A stretch of DNA of 64,000 bases. Source: Melastoma dodecandrum (lineage: Eukaryota; Streptophyta; Magnoliopsida; Myrtales; Melastomataceae). The position numbers and the translations under genes were made by a program. A model generated the notes under the pieces. That model had not been told where the DNA came from. It did not search any database and saw only the letters and a program-made list of their open reading frames with translations. Location of the stretch: the NCBI GenBank assembly GCA_029817715.1, contig JARUPY010000465.1, positions 3,461,501-3,525,500 on the forward strand. The letters run 5' to 3'. Shown piece by piece: positions 34,750-45,473 of the stretch (its first letter is position 1; every line of letters starts with the position of its first letter).

Positions 34750-37557
34750 ATGAAGCGGCTGAATCTGCACATGCATGTTGGGGGTAGGATGTCTTTATTC
34801 GGGTTGTGTTCTTACACAGGAGGAACAGTAGTTAAGTTCGGTGGGGTGGATGCTGACCTTATAGGATATTTCACTCTGATTGCCTCGGCCAAAGATTCAG
34901 GGTTAAATAGAGTGTTGAAAATGTGGTATGGGCATCCGGGGAATAGTTTGTCTCTAGTTAGGGAAATCGTAGGAGACTCGAAGGTTATGAAAATGATTGA
35001 GGAATGTCAAGAAGATGGCACAGTTGATATATACTGTGAAGGGGAGGGTGACAGTGTTGCTGATGACTTAGAAGTAGAGGTAGATCCTAATGAGGAGGTT
35101 GATGGGTTAGAAGTAGAAGAAGAAACTGATGAGGAAACTGATGTGTTAGGGGTAGATGGTTCGGGTGATATGGAGGAGTCGGATGTTCCTCAGCCTAACC
35201 CACCTGTCATTGATAGTGATATGCCAGTTCTTGAGGTGGAGTCAGAGTATGAGAAATCAGACGCCGAGCTAGGAGATGATTCTTCTTGTATGACAATAGG
35301 GGATAGACGGAAGAAGCAATTGTGTGTATTTACCGATTATAACCCTCACTGTGATGACAAAATGATTGAATGGAAGGCTGGTTTGTGTTTTGAAATTCCT
35401 ATGCAAATGCATGAAGCTGTTCAGCGGTATGCTATTGCAAATGGCTATAATTTGCGTTGGAAACGAAGTAATAAGAATAGACAGGAAGCTATTTGTGTTA
35501 GTGGTTGCCCGTGGAGATGTTTTGGGTCTTGGATGAAGAAGGAAAACACATTTGTTGTTATGTATGTGTTGAATGAACATAAATGTAGCCGGAGTATGAG
35601 TAATCATCAGGCAACAACAAGATGGTTGGCAAGCCAATTCACGGAGGGGATTATTCGCAGGGCTGGTTTGACAGCTCGGGAAATTCAGCAAGAAGTTATG
35701 GAGAAGCATCATTTGGAGGTTCCGTTAATGAAGATTTATAAAGCTAGTTGGTTAGCTGATAAGTTGGTTTATGGAACCATAGATGACCGTTACAAGCATC
35801 TTCGACCATATCCTGATGCGCTGATGTTGAAATATCCGACTTCTACCTTTAAGTTGTCTTGTGACTTGACGCTCTCTACTGGGACGTATACAACCTTCAA
35901 AAGAATCTTCATATGTTTTGATGCTCTGAGATCTGGTTTCATAGAGGGTTGTAGACCTTTTGTCGGGTTTGATGGGACTTTTATTAAACACAAGTGTGGT
36001 GGGATTCTGTTAAGTGCCGTTGGTCGCGATGGCAATGAGGGAATGTTTCCCATTGCTTGGGCTATTGTAGAAGGGGAAAACACAGAATCTTGGAGCTAGT
36101 TTTTGGAGTTGCTTTTCCGGATTCTTGATGTTGGCAGTGGAGCTTGTTGGACATTCATTTCAGACCAACAGAAGGTATGTCATTGTTTTCCTCTTTTAAG
36201 AATGTATGTTATTGTTGCTCATCATCTAATTTGTTCATCTTTCAGGGATTGCTCAATGCCATTGCGAATCTTGCACCAGTCGCCGAACACAGGAATTGTG
36301 CGCGACATATTTACCAGAATTGGAAAGTCAAACACAAGGGGTTGTTCCTCAAGAGTTGCTTCTACAAGATTGTAAAGAGTACCAATGAGGTAGAATATGC
36401 AATGGCGTTGAAAGAGATGAGAGAAGGCCGTGATGGCTTACTTGGTTCCATTGAGGCAGCCGATGATTTCCTTAAACAAGGGCCGTAGCATTTCTGCAAA
36501 GCCTTTTTCAGCACATCAAGTAAGTGTGGCACGATTACAAATAATATGTGTGAGACTTTTAACTCCTATATTGTTGCTGCACGGCGAATGCCTCTAATTG
36601 ATATGCTTGAGTGAATTCGTCGCCTGTTGATGGTACGCCAATGTGAGAAGAGAAAGCTTGCCGATCGCACCCACGACATCTTATTGCCAAATATAAGGAA
36701 GGAGGTAGAACTTCTCAAAGAAAATGCTGAAAGGTATGTCGTTAAACCTTCACTGGCAGAGAAGTTCGAGGTGTCTGTCGGTGGTAATGACCAGGATAGG
36801 TTTTTGGTAGATTTCAGTAGACATTCTTGTAGCTGTCGTTTCTGGGATTTGAATCCTCTGCCTTGTTCCCATGCAATAGCTTGTATCAATTTCATGAAAA
36901 GGGCCGTAGAAGATTATGTGCATCATAGTGTGAAGATTCAATCATATAGAAAGGCATATAATCATGTCTTGGAGCCGTTAGATGGTATGCAGTTCTGGCT
37001 GCGTGAAAACGCGGAAGTTATAAGGCCACCACCTTACAAGAAGCTTCCCGGGCGACCAAAAAAGCACAATCGGATGATTTCTAAAGAGGAAGAGCCAAAG
37101 GATTCATTCCAGCCTATTGGAGTGTCCAAGCTGTCCAAAAGAGGAACAGGTATGAAGTGCTCAATGTGTGGTGTTTTTGGACACAATAAAAGGACATGCA
37201 AGGGTGAAGCCTCTTCACAGCAAGCTTCAACTCCAATTCAGCTCATGGAAGCCTCTTCACAACAATCTAAAGGCTCAGGTATAGATTGACTATCTCTTAT
37301 TAGTATTGCCAACATTAACTCACTTACCTCTTCTTTGTTGCGTTACAGGGAGGACAATGCGCATGACTTGCCAAAAATGCGGAATACAAGGTCATAACAA
37401 GAGAACATGCAAAGCTATTCCTGCAGAACGACCACCAATTGGCGAAGACGCAAATGCGACTCGAAGCCAGGAATCTATTGTCTCTCCAAATTCAAGGCAA
37501 AAAGAGGCTGCCCGGAGGGATAGGGGAAATGCTATGAGGAGGGGCACGGGAACTTGA
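34750..37557 (+). pseudogene. MULE transposase with three nonsense codons
   Basis: Exons 34750-36174, 36246-37278 and 37349-37557 join in frame to about 890 codons. Order of domains: N-terminal HVGG-type region (residues 1-90); a long acidic spacer (100-190); MuDR DNA-binding region (CVSGCPWRCFGSWM ... HKC, ~250-285); MULE core starting FVGFDGTFIKHKCGGILLSA (first Asp), with the second Asp at FISDQQK next to intron 1; SWIM finger CSCRFWDLNPLPCSH; and two zinc knuckles (CX2CX4HX4C) at CSMCGVFGHNKRTC and in exon 3. Stops interrupt it at 36097-36099 (TAG, codon 450), 36486-36488 (TAG) and 36612-36614 (TGA), with no frameshift, so it decayed by point mutation only. Introns remain canonical. Confidence 0.92.
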
Positions 37558-37903
37558 AAGACTTGTTGTTATGTTTTTGTGATGAATTGTGGATATGAAG
37601 AACTGTCGATGTAATGCAATCACTGTGTATGGGAACTGCACTGGTGTTGTCCTTTTGTAATGGTACTTTTGTAATGGTGTTGTCCCAATGTGTATGGGAA
37701 AAGCACCACACTATGGTGTAATGGTATTTTTGTCACTGCCATATGTTTAATGCAACTTTCAGACATCATACTACATTGTTAATCTTTCAACAGTCATACA
37801 AAGATAACTTACAATGACAGACATACTAAATTGTTCATCCAACAACCAATGCAAAGACAGATTACAACTTTCAGCCAATCTTCTTGCACCCTAAACGCCC
37901 TAA

Positions 37904-38454
37904 CTAACGAAAACAACAATACAGCACAACCGCCGCAAAGCAAACCACCACCAATCGCAGCCTCTTGATTTCTGCCTTCATCTTCTTGGTTATGTCTTTG
38001 TTTGCTTCATCTCCCTTAACTCTAAGCTCTCTGTACTTTTCGATCTTCCTTTCCAACTTTGTGATATAATCTTCTTTCGTTTGACAATGTTTGTTCAGGA
38101 ATTCGATCTTCTCCTCCAGTTGTTTTTTCGACTCCAAAAGTTGTACCATGATTTCCTTCGGCCTACTTGGGGGGAGCTCCTCGTCCAGCCACTCGAAAAA
38201 CCCACAATCATCTTCCTGTTATTTTCAGAGAACTCAACAACATTACAACAGAACATTGCACTACCAAAACAACAACAGAAACAACAATTTCTGTACAGTG
38301 TGACCTTCCATGCCGAACACCTGTAGAATCGCCGTCCTGGGTTGCTCTTACTCCAGGATGTGTATAATATTACCCTCCATCCGTGGTTGCAAACTCGTCC
38401 ACCCACGCTTGAGATCGATACAACAGAGCCACTACAATTCTCGTTACCACTCAT
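37904..38454 (-). CDS. GRF-type zinc-finger, coiled-coil, membrane-tail protein carried by the MULE
   Basis: Two exons on the minus strand: 38454-38305 (50 codons) and 38215-37904, with an 89-base GT-AG intron, encode an intact 153-residue protein. Residues ~22-63 form a GRF zinc finger: VCNHG, then NPGRRFYRCSAWK, and across the intron DDCGFFEWLDEE (Cys/His/Cys/Cys ligands). It is followed by a Glu/Lys/Leu coiled coil (MVQLLESKKQLEEKIEFLNK onward) and a hydrophobic C-terminal tail (LRLVVVCFAAVVLYCCF) that could anchor it in a membrane. Similar GRF/coiled-coil/tail proteins are common in plant genomes; GRF fingers bind single-stranded nucleic acid in other proteins. Unlike the transposase facing it, it has no stop or frameshift. 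Its function in the element is unknown. Confidence 0.82.
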
Positions 38455-38779
38455 TATACTATACGTTGTTGCTTCCTTCTACGATAATGCTACCTGGATC
38501 ATGCCAAAGCCGCCTCAGTGTCAAGGGTCGCCTTGGTCCTTCCTCGCGTTACTTCCACTCTTCGCCTGGTTCAAGCGAGTCACTTCCTGGTCGCCTTACT
38601 TCCTTCTACGCCGCTGATTACGGTCGCTCTCCTTCGCCTTCGCCTTGGCGTTCTGCTTCGCTTGCCCCTTGCCTTCGCCAAAGCCTCCGACTTCGCTAAA
38701 GCCTCCGACTCGAATTAGGGTTCTTCTGTGGGTCTGCTTGATTTGGGGAGAATTCTTACAAATTAGGGTGCGCAACATA

Positions 38780-38973
38780 TTTGCTCCGTAGATTACCAAT
38801 CGTTTGCGATGTGGACAATCGTTATGTCCATGTCGGCACCGTTCCCGACGCCGTCTAACATTTGACACAGAAAAGATTGATTAGATAGTTTGTGACATTT
38901 TGATATATGAAAAAAAGATGTTGACAAAACAGAAAGTTTGACAAAAGTTAGGGCTATAAACGTATATTTTGCC
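38780..38973. repeat. MULE right terminal inverted repeat
   Basis: Inverted partner of 34181-34375. It lies just upstream of the GRF gene (start 38454) and would provide its promoter. Confidence 0.93.
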
Positions 38974-38982
38974 AAAAAACAA
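38974..38982. repeat. 9-bp target-site duplication, right
   Basis: AAAAAACAA, an exact copy of 34172-34180. Confidence 0.85.
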
Positions 38983-39162
38983 TGAACTCCTCCTCCTACT
39001 GATACGGGTTGATTCTAGTTGTGTGGGAGAATGGAGGAGAGTCATTTGCATTGCATGTGATTGTCCCAAACGACGAGAAACGGCTGAAAGATTGGATTTG
39101 TTTAAAGAAAGCCCTCCTCCGATAAAAATTCTATGCCTCAAGAATAAGAAGAAGAAGACGAC

Positions 39163-39167
39163 GACGC
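39163..39167. repeat. 5-bp target-site duplication, left
   Basis: GACGC next to the left LTR, repeated at 52146-52150. Five bases is the usual length for Ty3/gypsy integration. Confidence 0.9.
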
Positions 39168-40153
39168 TGTTCGCCTATAGAACGGATCACATCGGAAATA
39201 TTTGGCAAAGGACTCACAGGAATTGAGTTTGTGGTCGCCAGTAAGAAGATGCACAATTTTATTGAAATCAAATGCAAGTCTTACAATCTTAATGAATAAA
39301 GAAAATAGGGCTTACAGCCATTAGAAATGGAAAAAAGTGCAAGTGTTGACAACGATGTCGAAATCTATGACGGCGGAGAACTTGTAACGAAGGCCTTGGA
39401 AGCTCGCTCCGTCGGTGGTGGTCGCTGGTGGAAAGCTGTGACGAAGGCCCTACAAGCTCACTCCGTCGGTGGTGTCGCTGGCGGGAGTTGACGGCAAAGG
39501 CCCTACGAGCTCACTCTACTGGTGGAAGGGGAGTTGACCTATAAACCGGGTCGAGGTGTCTAATTCCTAAGGTTGACGAACAAACTTCAGAGTTTTGGCT
39601 GTGTATGGTCGTGTCCTTATCTTAAAAAATTCCTCTGCTATTTATAGAGGACTTGTACGTGATTAACACGTAACAGATAGATCGTTTTGCAGATCGTGTT
39701 ATAGATCGTGATCCCTAATATAGTGGGAGTGTCTCAACAACCCCCTTGATATATGGGATCACGTTCCTGGATCTTTAAGATCAGTTACGATCTTTAACAA
39801 ACGTGATTGAAAATGAATAAATTTATTTCAACCTCGTCGACTTGACTGATCTGTACGGACTACGATCGACTTGGTCGACTTATTCCAGAATTCCGTCGAC
39901 TTGACCCTACTAGTAGGCCTAGCTACTGTTGAGTCATCTTGGTTGACTTTGATCACCATACTCCTTCGTTGTGAGTCGACCTAGTCGACCCCGTTCATAA
40001 GTCGACCTAGTCGACTTCGTCCTAAATCGACCTAGTCGACTTCGTCATGGGTCGGCCTAGACGACTGTATCTTGGGCCGACTCGGAGTGTGACTTTAGGG
40101 ATTACTGAGTTTCTGTTCTTAGCCCAGGCCCAAAATTATTTGCCATGTCAACA
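39168..40153 (-). repeat. 3' LTR of the Tat element
   Basis: Starts TGTTCGCC and ends TGTCAACA on the plus strand. By hand I count about 20 differences from the other LTR over 986 bases, about 2 percent. A minus-strand TATA (CTATAAATAG) lies at 39638-39647. Confidence 0.96.
39835..40080. repeat. GTCGAC-rich tandem palindromes in LTR U3
   Basis: Repeated GTCGACCTAGTCGAC-type dyads at a spacing of about 32 bases, with weaker copies around them, at the U3 end of the LTR. The same set is at about 51825-52070 in the other LTR. Possible enhancer sites. Confidence 0.75.
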
Positions 40154-40157
40154 TAAG

Positions 40158-40167
40158 CCCCCCTTTT
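40158..40167 (-). other. Polypurine tract of the Tat element
   Basis: On the minus strand AAAAGGGGGG lies four bases before the 3' LTR, the position where plus-strand DNA synthesis is primed. Confidence 0.85.
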
Positions 40168-40207
40168 ATGCTGGGTTGGCTGTGCCGACTCAGCAGAAAT
40201 CATACCT

Positions 40208-40215
40208 TATATAAA
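40208..40215 (+). promoter_or_regulatory. TATA box of the antisense PMD gene
   Basis: TATATAAA on the plus strand, 55 bases inside the element from the 3' LTR and 135 bases before the chosen PMD start codon. It faces against gag-pol. Confidence 0.65.
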
Positions 40216-40342
40216 GGAGAGTCATCGCCCTTTTCCCGCACTTTTGCTCAACACTTCTTCGTCTTCTCCAAGAAAACAGAAACCCTCGCTTCCTAGAAAA
40301 CTCTTCGTCTCCCTCTTCAAAACTCCTTCGATCCCTAAAAAG

Positions 40343-43300
40343 ATGTCAACTTTTAAGTGTTTTGAGTTCCATAATCTGCGTGCGGGGCCAACCGGACCCG
40401 TTCCGGTCGCAGAGGATCAGGGGTCGGGCGTCACTCTTGGACCTATCTTGCCGGAGCATCTTTTTCCGGAGACGGTGCCGCTCAACTATCTTGTCACTGA
40501 GAAGCCCATCCCGATTTGCCATCCCGACTTCATCGATCCCCTCAACTGGGAAGGTCAGGGATCCTTCCTGTGTTTTCCTTCTGCATCTAAGTCTGAGATG
40601 GTAGACTGGCTTTTGATGTGGGAGGAGCATTTTATAGAGAGGTTTAGGAATCAGAAAATTTTATGATTCTTTAGAATGTCCGTGGCAGACAAGAACTGTG
40701 ATCCTAGGGTTTGTTCGGCCATGCTGCCTTTCTGGAACTCTGCTGTCAACTGCTTCTATTTCCCGGAAGGTCCTATGTCTGTTACATTGGCAGATGTGAA
40801 GATTTTGACCAGGTGCAAAATCAATGGCCACCCTGTTCGACAGTACTCTCAGGCAGGTGATATTAATCCCAAAGGCGCCCTTCAGTACATGGAGATGGTG
40901 AGCAGGCATCTGAAAATGGCCTCAGCAGGCAAGAAGTCAGATGAGAAGTTGTCGACCGAAGGTTTTGGCGCCCGGTAAGAGGTCGAGTTCCTCAGCACCT
41001 GGTTGAGCAAGTTTGTTTACTGCTTCCCTAGGAAGAAGGTCAGCCACACTTCTTATGCGGTGGCCAACTTTCTGAGGGAGACCAATGAAGAAATCTCCTG
41101 GGGCCCCTTCGTTTTGGGTCTTCTTTACCATGATCTGGACAGAGCAACAACTCAAATCAAGCCATTTCCAAAACATCCAGCAGGAGGGTTGCTCTGGTTA
41201 GTTCATCTCTAGTCGGCCATGTGGATGCCAGGATTGACTGGGTTCAAGGGCCCTTCTTCGCCCCTCGAATCCTCCTATTATGGGGAGACCATCCTGGATC
41301 AGTGCTGCCAGCGTAAGGATCAATGGCTTATGACATCGATCACAGGCCACTTAAAGCATATAGTCGACTTCGGCAGGGTAGATCGACGCAACTGGGCACC
41401 CTTTCCAGGCGGCAAGACACTTGCTCAGGAAATCAATCTTCAAGCTGCTCGTGGCTTCTGGAATGGGGTATTGACCCGCAGAGATCTGCCAGTTATCTTC
41501 GACGGCTACCTGACATTTGAAGTCTATAACCCTCAACTGTGTGCAAGGCAATTTGGGTTTATCCAGGGTGTAGCAGTTCCACTTGCTGACCCTGCCGGCG
41601 GTTTGTGCGGGGACAGGACGAAGAGGATTGGGTGCAAGTTGATTGACCCGAAGACCCTCGACTTGCTCAACAGCAAGACGCAGCGCTCCCAGATGGAATT
41701 CCCATCTGATACTTCTGCCTGTTTCGCCACACAGTTCTTCACTGTGCTATGGTCGACTACCTATGAAGAGCTGCGGGCCTTGATGCATTTCTTGGAGGTC
41801 TCCAAGGAGCCTGATTTTTACATAGGCGACACGCATATCAAAGCAAAAGGTAAAGACTTAGCTTTACTTTAAGAGTGTTGGGTTCTTAGTATTAATCGTG
41901 AGCTTTCTCCCTTTCAGGATCAATGCTTCCTCAGGGCTCTGGAAAATCCAAGCCTAAAGCCCTCCTTGCCCCTGCTCCTTCTAGACTCAAGTCGACCAGC
42001 AAGGGGAAGGCTAAAGTTGCGAGCCCCAGTAAAATAGTCGCAGGTGGTCCTTCTAAGGCTCGACCTAAAAGCGCTCCAAAGCGCAAGGCGGTCGAGGAAG
42101 AAGATCCTGAAGAGATGCCTCTGTCTCAGAGGAAGAGACTGGTGAAGGTGGCGACTTCCTCTCATAGGTCGTCAGTTACTGCAGCGGTGACCCCATCCAG
42201 GTCGCCAACTGCAGCAGCGGCGACCCCATCCAGGTCGCCAACTGCAGCAGCGGCGACCCCATCCAGGTCGCCAACCGCTTCAGCGGCGACCTCATCTACC
42301 AGGGCACCAGCTGCAGTGCCAGTGTCCTCAGCTGTAGTCGACGCTCCACAAAAACCGGCCGCAGAGGTAAGACTCTGCTGACTCCAGTTTTTGTTTTGAG
42401 TTTTCATATCTGACCCATACCATATTGTCTAGGGAGAGGCTTCAGACAAGGATGACCACCAGCTTATCTCCCACAGCTTGGGCCAAAGTTCAAAGGCTTC
42501 GATCGCCAAGGTAAGTTTAGCTCTCAGCTGGTGTATCCTTACCTTAGTTCATATATGAACTTTTGGTTTTGCGTCATACTCTGTTTCAGGAACAGCAAAT
42601 CCCTGAGGCCTTGGTCCAAGAAGAACAGGCTGTCACGATCCCGGTCGAGCCACCGACTCGGTCGACTTGTGAGGAGGAAAACCAGGCTATTCCTTCTCGT
42701 CCAGTTCAAACTCCCACACCAGGGATGGTATGTGTTCTTAAACAGAACATAGTATTACCATTGCGATCTTGATTGAGGTAATTATATCCTTCCTTATAGG
42801 CCCGTCCGAAGAGGGTGAAGGTGACTGCTTGCCGACAGAAGATTCCCACTCCTCCTTCTTCTTCGGATGAGAGCTCTGGGGATAGATCGCCTCCAGAGGT
42901 AAGTACTCGATCGCACGAGGTCGTTGGCCTTTTTTAGGGTATTGTTTAACAACATTTTGCCTCTTATTCTTCAGGATCCTGCCGCGGCGACTTCCAGGTC
43001 GACCAAAGACCCGTGGGTGAAGCTTCACGAGGATATCGAAGAACTTTGCCAACTTCTGCTCATCGACCCCTTAAGCGTCAACGAATTTAGGAGGATGCAG
43101 AAGTTGTTGAAGAGGATCGAGACGTCCCCTCGGGTCACGGACGAAATATTGGGGGCCTGCAAGAGCCTCAGGTCGACGTACTGGACCCGCTGGAGGGATT
43201 ACTACGCCGACCTGCTCACCTTGGACTCGACTGACTCGAAAATTCAGTCGATCAATGAAGCTCGAGGGCAGGCCTCTAAAACTGCACAGGACGCCCGCCA

Positions 43301-43565
43301 ACGTTTGGTCGATGTGCAAGAGAAGCTGACCGAGGCAGAGAGACAGATAGAGTTCTACACGAACCTCAAGAATGACCTGACTCGGCAGCTTGCGTCGATC
43401 AATACTCAAGAAATCGAGGAGCTGGAGGCCAATGCTGAGAAGGATAGAGAAAAGGTCGTCGACCTTTATGCCCAGCGAAACAAGGTGAACGCGAAGCGAC
43501 GAGCTCGTAAATCCCTTGTCCTCGATTTCAAAGAAGTTGGCGGGTTATGGAAATTAGATTTGTAA
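40343..43565 (+). pseudogene. Antisense plant mobile domain gene inside the retrotransposon
   Basis: Six exons on the strand opposite gag-pol: 40343-41849, 41918-42366, 42433-42510, 42590-42727, 42800-42898 and 42975-43565; every junction is GT-AG and keeps frame (about 950 codons). Exon 1 encodes a plant mobile domain (MLPFWNSAVNCFYFPEGPM, then VTLADVKILTRC; KKVSHTSYAVANFLRETNEE; the late block QFGFIQGVAVPLADPAGG). Exons 2-5 encode a basic/Ser/Pro-rich linker with an 11-residue repeat (SPTAAAATPSR) in three copies. Exon 6 is mostly coiled coil (RQRLVDVQEKLTEAERQIEF). Three in-frame stops interrupt exon 1 (TGA 40664, TAA 40976, TAG 41210) without frameshift. A TATA box lies just upstream. ATG 40343 was chosen as the first codon with a plausible leader. 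Relatives in host genomes are MAIN/MAIL1; the role in the element is unknown. Confidence 0.85.
42178..42288 (+). repeat. 33-bp coding tandem repeat in the antisense PMD gene
   Basis: Three near-identical 33-base units, each coding SPTAAAATPSR, then a degenerate fourth. In-frame length suggests expansion was tolerated while coding. Confidence 0.85.
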
Positions 43566-43696
43566 CCAAAGAACAATGCAATTCCATTGTTTTTGTTTCA
43601 CTGAATAAATCAAGTGCCTTGTGTCTCAAATGAATTTCTGCCCACTACGCTCGATTCATTCTTCCAGACAGCGTTACTGAAGCCTAGCGCGATTTC

Positions 43697-45473
43697 TTAG
43701 GAATTAAGCGCTTCCCAAATTAATGGAGTCCTTTGTCTTAGGATTTTATGGTGAGCTTCCCAGATAGTCGCGCGATAGGGTTTGAGATATTTACCATTAA
43801 CCTTTAATGGATGTCTGACCCCACTTCTCGTCATAAGCCGATAGCTATTAGATGAGTATGTTTCACATACCTCATGTGGACCTTCCCAATTAGGGGACCA
43901 TTTACCCAAAACTTGGTCTTTCGATTTAAGGGGTAGCACCATCTTCCAAACAAAGTCGCCCACTTTAAAGTGCTTATGGACAACCCTTTTGTTATAATGC
44001 CTAGCAATCCTTTGTTTATGCACCTCGAGTCGGTCTATTACATCAAGTCGCTTCTTTTTTAATTCGTCCAAAGCGAGGTACATTGCCTCGTCTTGTAAAT
44101 CAGGATGAGTCACCCTGAGCGACTTGTATCGAACCTCAATAGGTAGGACGGCGTCTTGCCCATATACTAGTGAAAAAGGGGTTTCCCCTGTGCTTTCTCT
44201 CTTAGTAACTCTTAAAGCCCACAAAGTGTCTTGTAATAGTTGGTGCCATTCTCTTGGATTTGCGCCAACCATTTTCTGAATATTGTTCTTTATGAGTTTA
44301 TTGGTAGCTTCAGCCTGTCCATTCGCCTGAGGATAATAAGGTGTCGAGTTGGTGATTGAGAAACCGAATTCCGTAGCGAATTCTCGCATTTTCTCATTAT
44401 TGAAAACGGTGCCATTGTCCACCACAATATTCTGGGGAATTCCAAATCTATAGATGATGGATGATTTGAGAAAATCGATCACTTCTTTATGATCGATCTT
44501 CTTATATACCTGAGCTTCGACCCATTTAGTAAAATAATCGGTGGCGACTAGAATATAGGCGTCACCTTTACTTGAGTGCGGATGGATTTCCCCGATTATA
44601 TCTAAAGCCCAAGACCTAAATGGCCAAGGCTTGACGACTGAGACTAAGTCGGTCGCCGGGGCCCTTGTCACCGGACCACGTTTTTGACACTCTTGGCATC
44701 CCCTAGCCATTTCTATGCAGTTCTTTAGCATTGATGGCCAGTAAAAACCATGTCTTTGGATAGTCCAAGACATTTTGGTGCCAGATTGGTGAGACCCGCA
44801 TAACCCCTGATGAGTCTCTAACAAAATTGGGGTCGCTTCGTCTAAGTCAACGCACCTTAGCAGGACTCCTTCCTTGGTCTTCCTGTAAAGTACCCCATTT
44901 ATAAGGGTGTACGACAAAGCCTGAGTCTTGATTCTTTGGCTCGCCTTCTGTGTTGGGTCGAAGAGGAAGTCGGTGATTGGCCTCCTCCAATCCTTATCGC
45001 TCGTCATTATGTCCAGGGTGAACGCGTCGCTTTGGGGAGCTAGGTGGGAAACTATTTCTGGGATACAATCGCTTCCTCTTTTGGCCTTGTATCCTGAAGC
45101 CTTTTGGGCTAAGCCATTAGCGATGGTATTTTCTCCTCGACCTACAAAGAAAAAAGTGATCGCTTCAAATCGCTCGACCAGTTTGCGGGCGACTTGATGA
45201 TAGGGAGTGAGTTTCTCTTGGCATATAGAAGTCCCATTCATCTGGTTAATCACCAGTTGAGAGTCCCCCATCACTGTGGCTTTCTTGGCTCCCAGGGTTA
45301 ATAGTTCCTTCAGGAGCGTGATCAAAGCTTCATATTCAGTCGCATTGTTGGTGTGATCTGCCGTCAAGCGATACGCTAGACGAACATCTTTCCCTAGTGG
45401 CGAAAGTATACGAAGGCCTATACCTACGCCGGATTTCGCCGAAGATCCGTCAAACCAACCCTGCCAGATGTCT
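43697..45473 (-). pseudogene. Second RNase H (archaeal type) and integrase of the Tat element
   Basis: The minus-strand frame begins with GWFDGSSAKSGVGIG (near 45455, catalytic Asp) and TNNATEYEALI, then GDSQLVINQMNG: the additional RNase H typical of the Tat lineage. The integrase follows: an HHCC zinc site (HQGLCGSHQSG ... CQECQKRG), then the catalytic core with Asp in ALDIIGEIHPHSSKGD, Asp in VVDNGTVFNNE and Glu in GQAEATNKLIKN. A C-terminal domain includes GDFVWKMV and WEGPHEV. The stop is at 43697. The frame is uninterrupted across integrase but is shifted relative to the upstream RT frame near 45470. Confidence 0.92.

Larger units (their letters stand above)
34181..38973 (+). mobile_element. 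Mutator-like element with convergent transposase and GRF zinc-finger genes
   Basis: A 4,793-bp element beginning GGCAAAATATACG and ending with its inverted copy, flanked by the 9-bp duplication AAAAAACAA. Inverted repeats are 195/194 bp. It holds a plus-strand transposase pseudogene (34750-37557) and a minus-strand GRF-type zinc-finger gene (37904-38454), converging with a 346-bp gap, so each terminal repeat would serve as the promoter of one gene, as in maize MuDR. Confidence 0.93.

Noticed and set aside
35269..35712. 147-codon minus frame
   Set aside because: Antisense shadow of the MULE transposase DNA-binding region.
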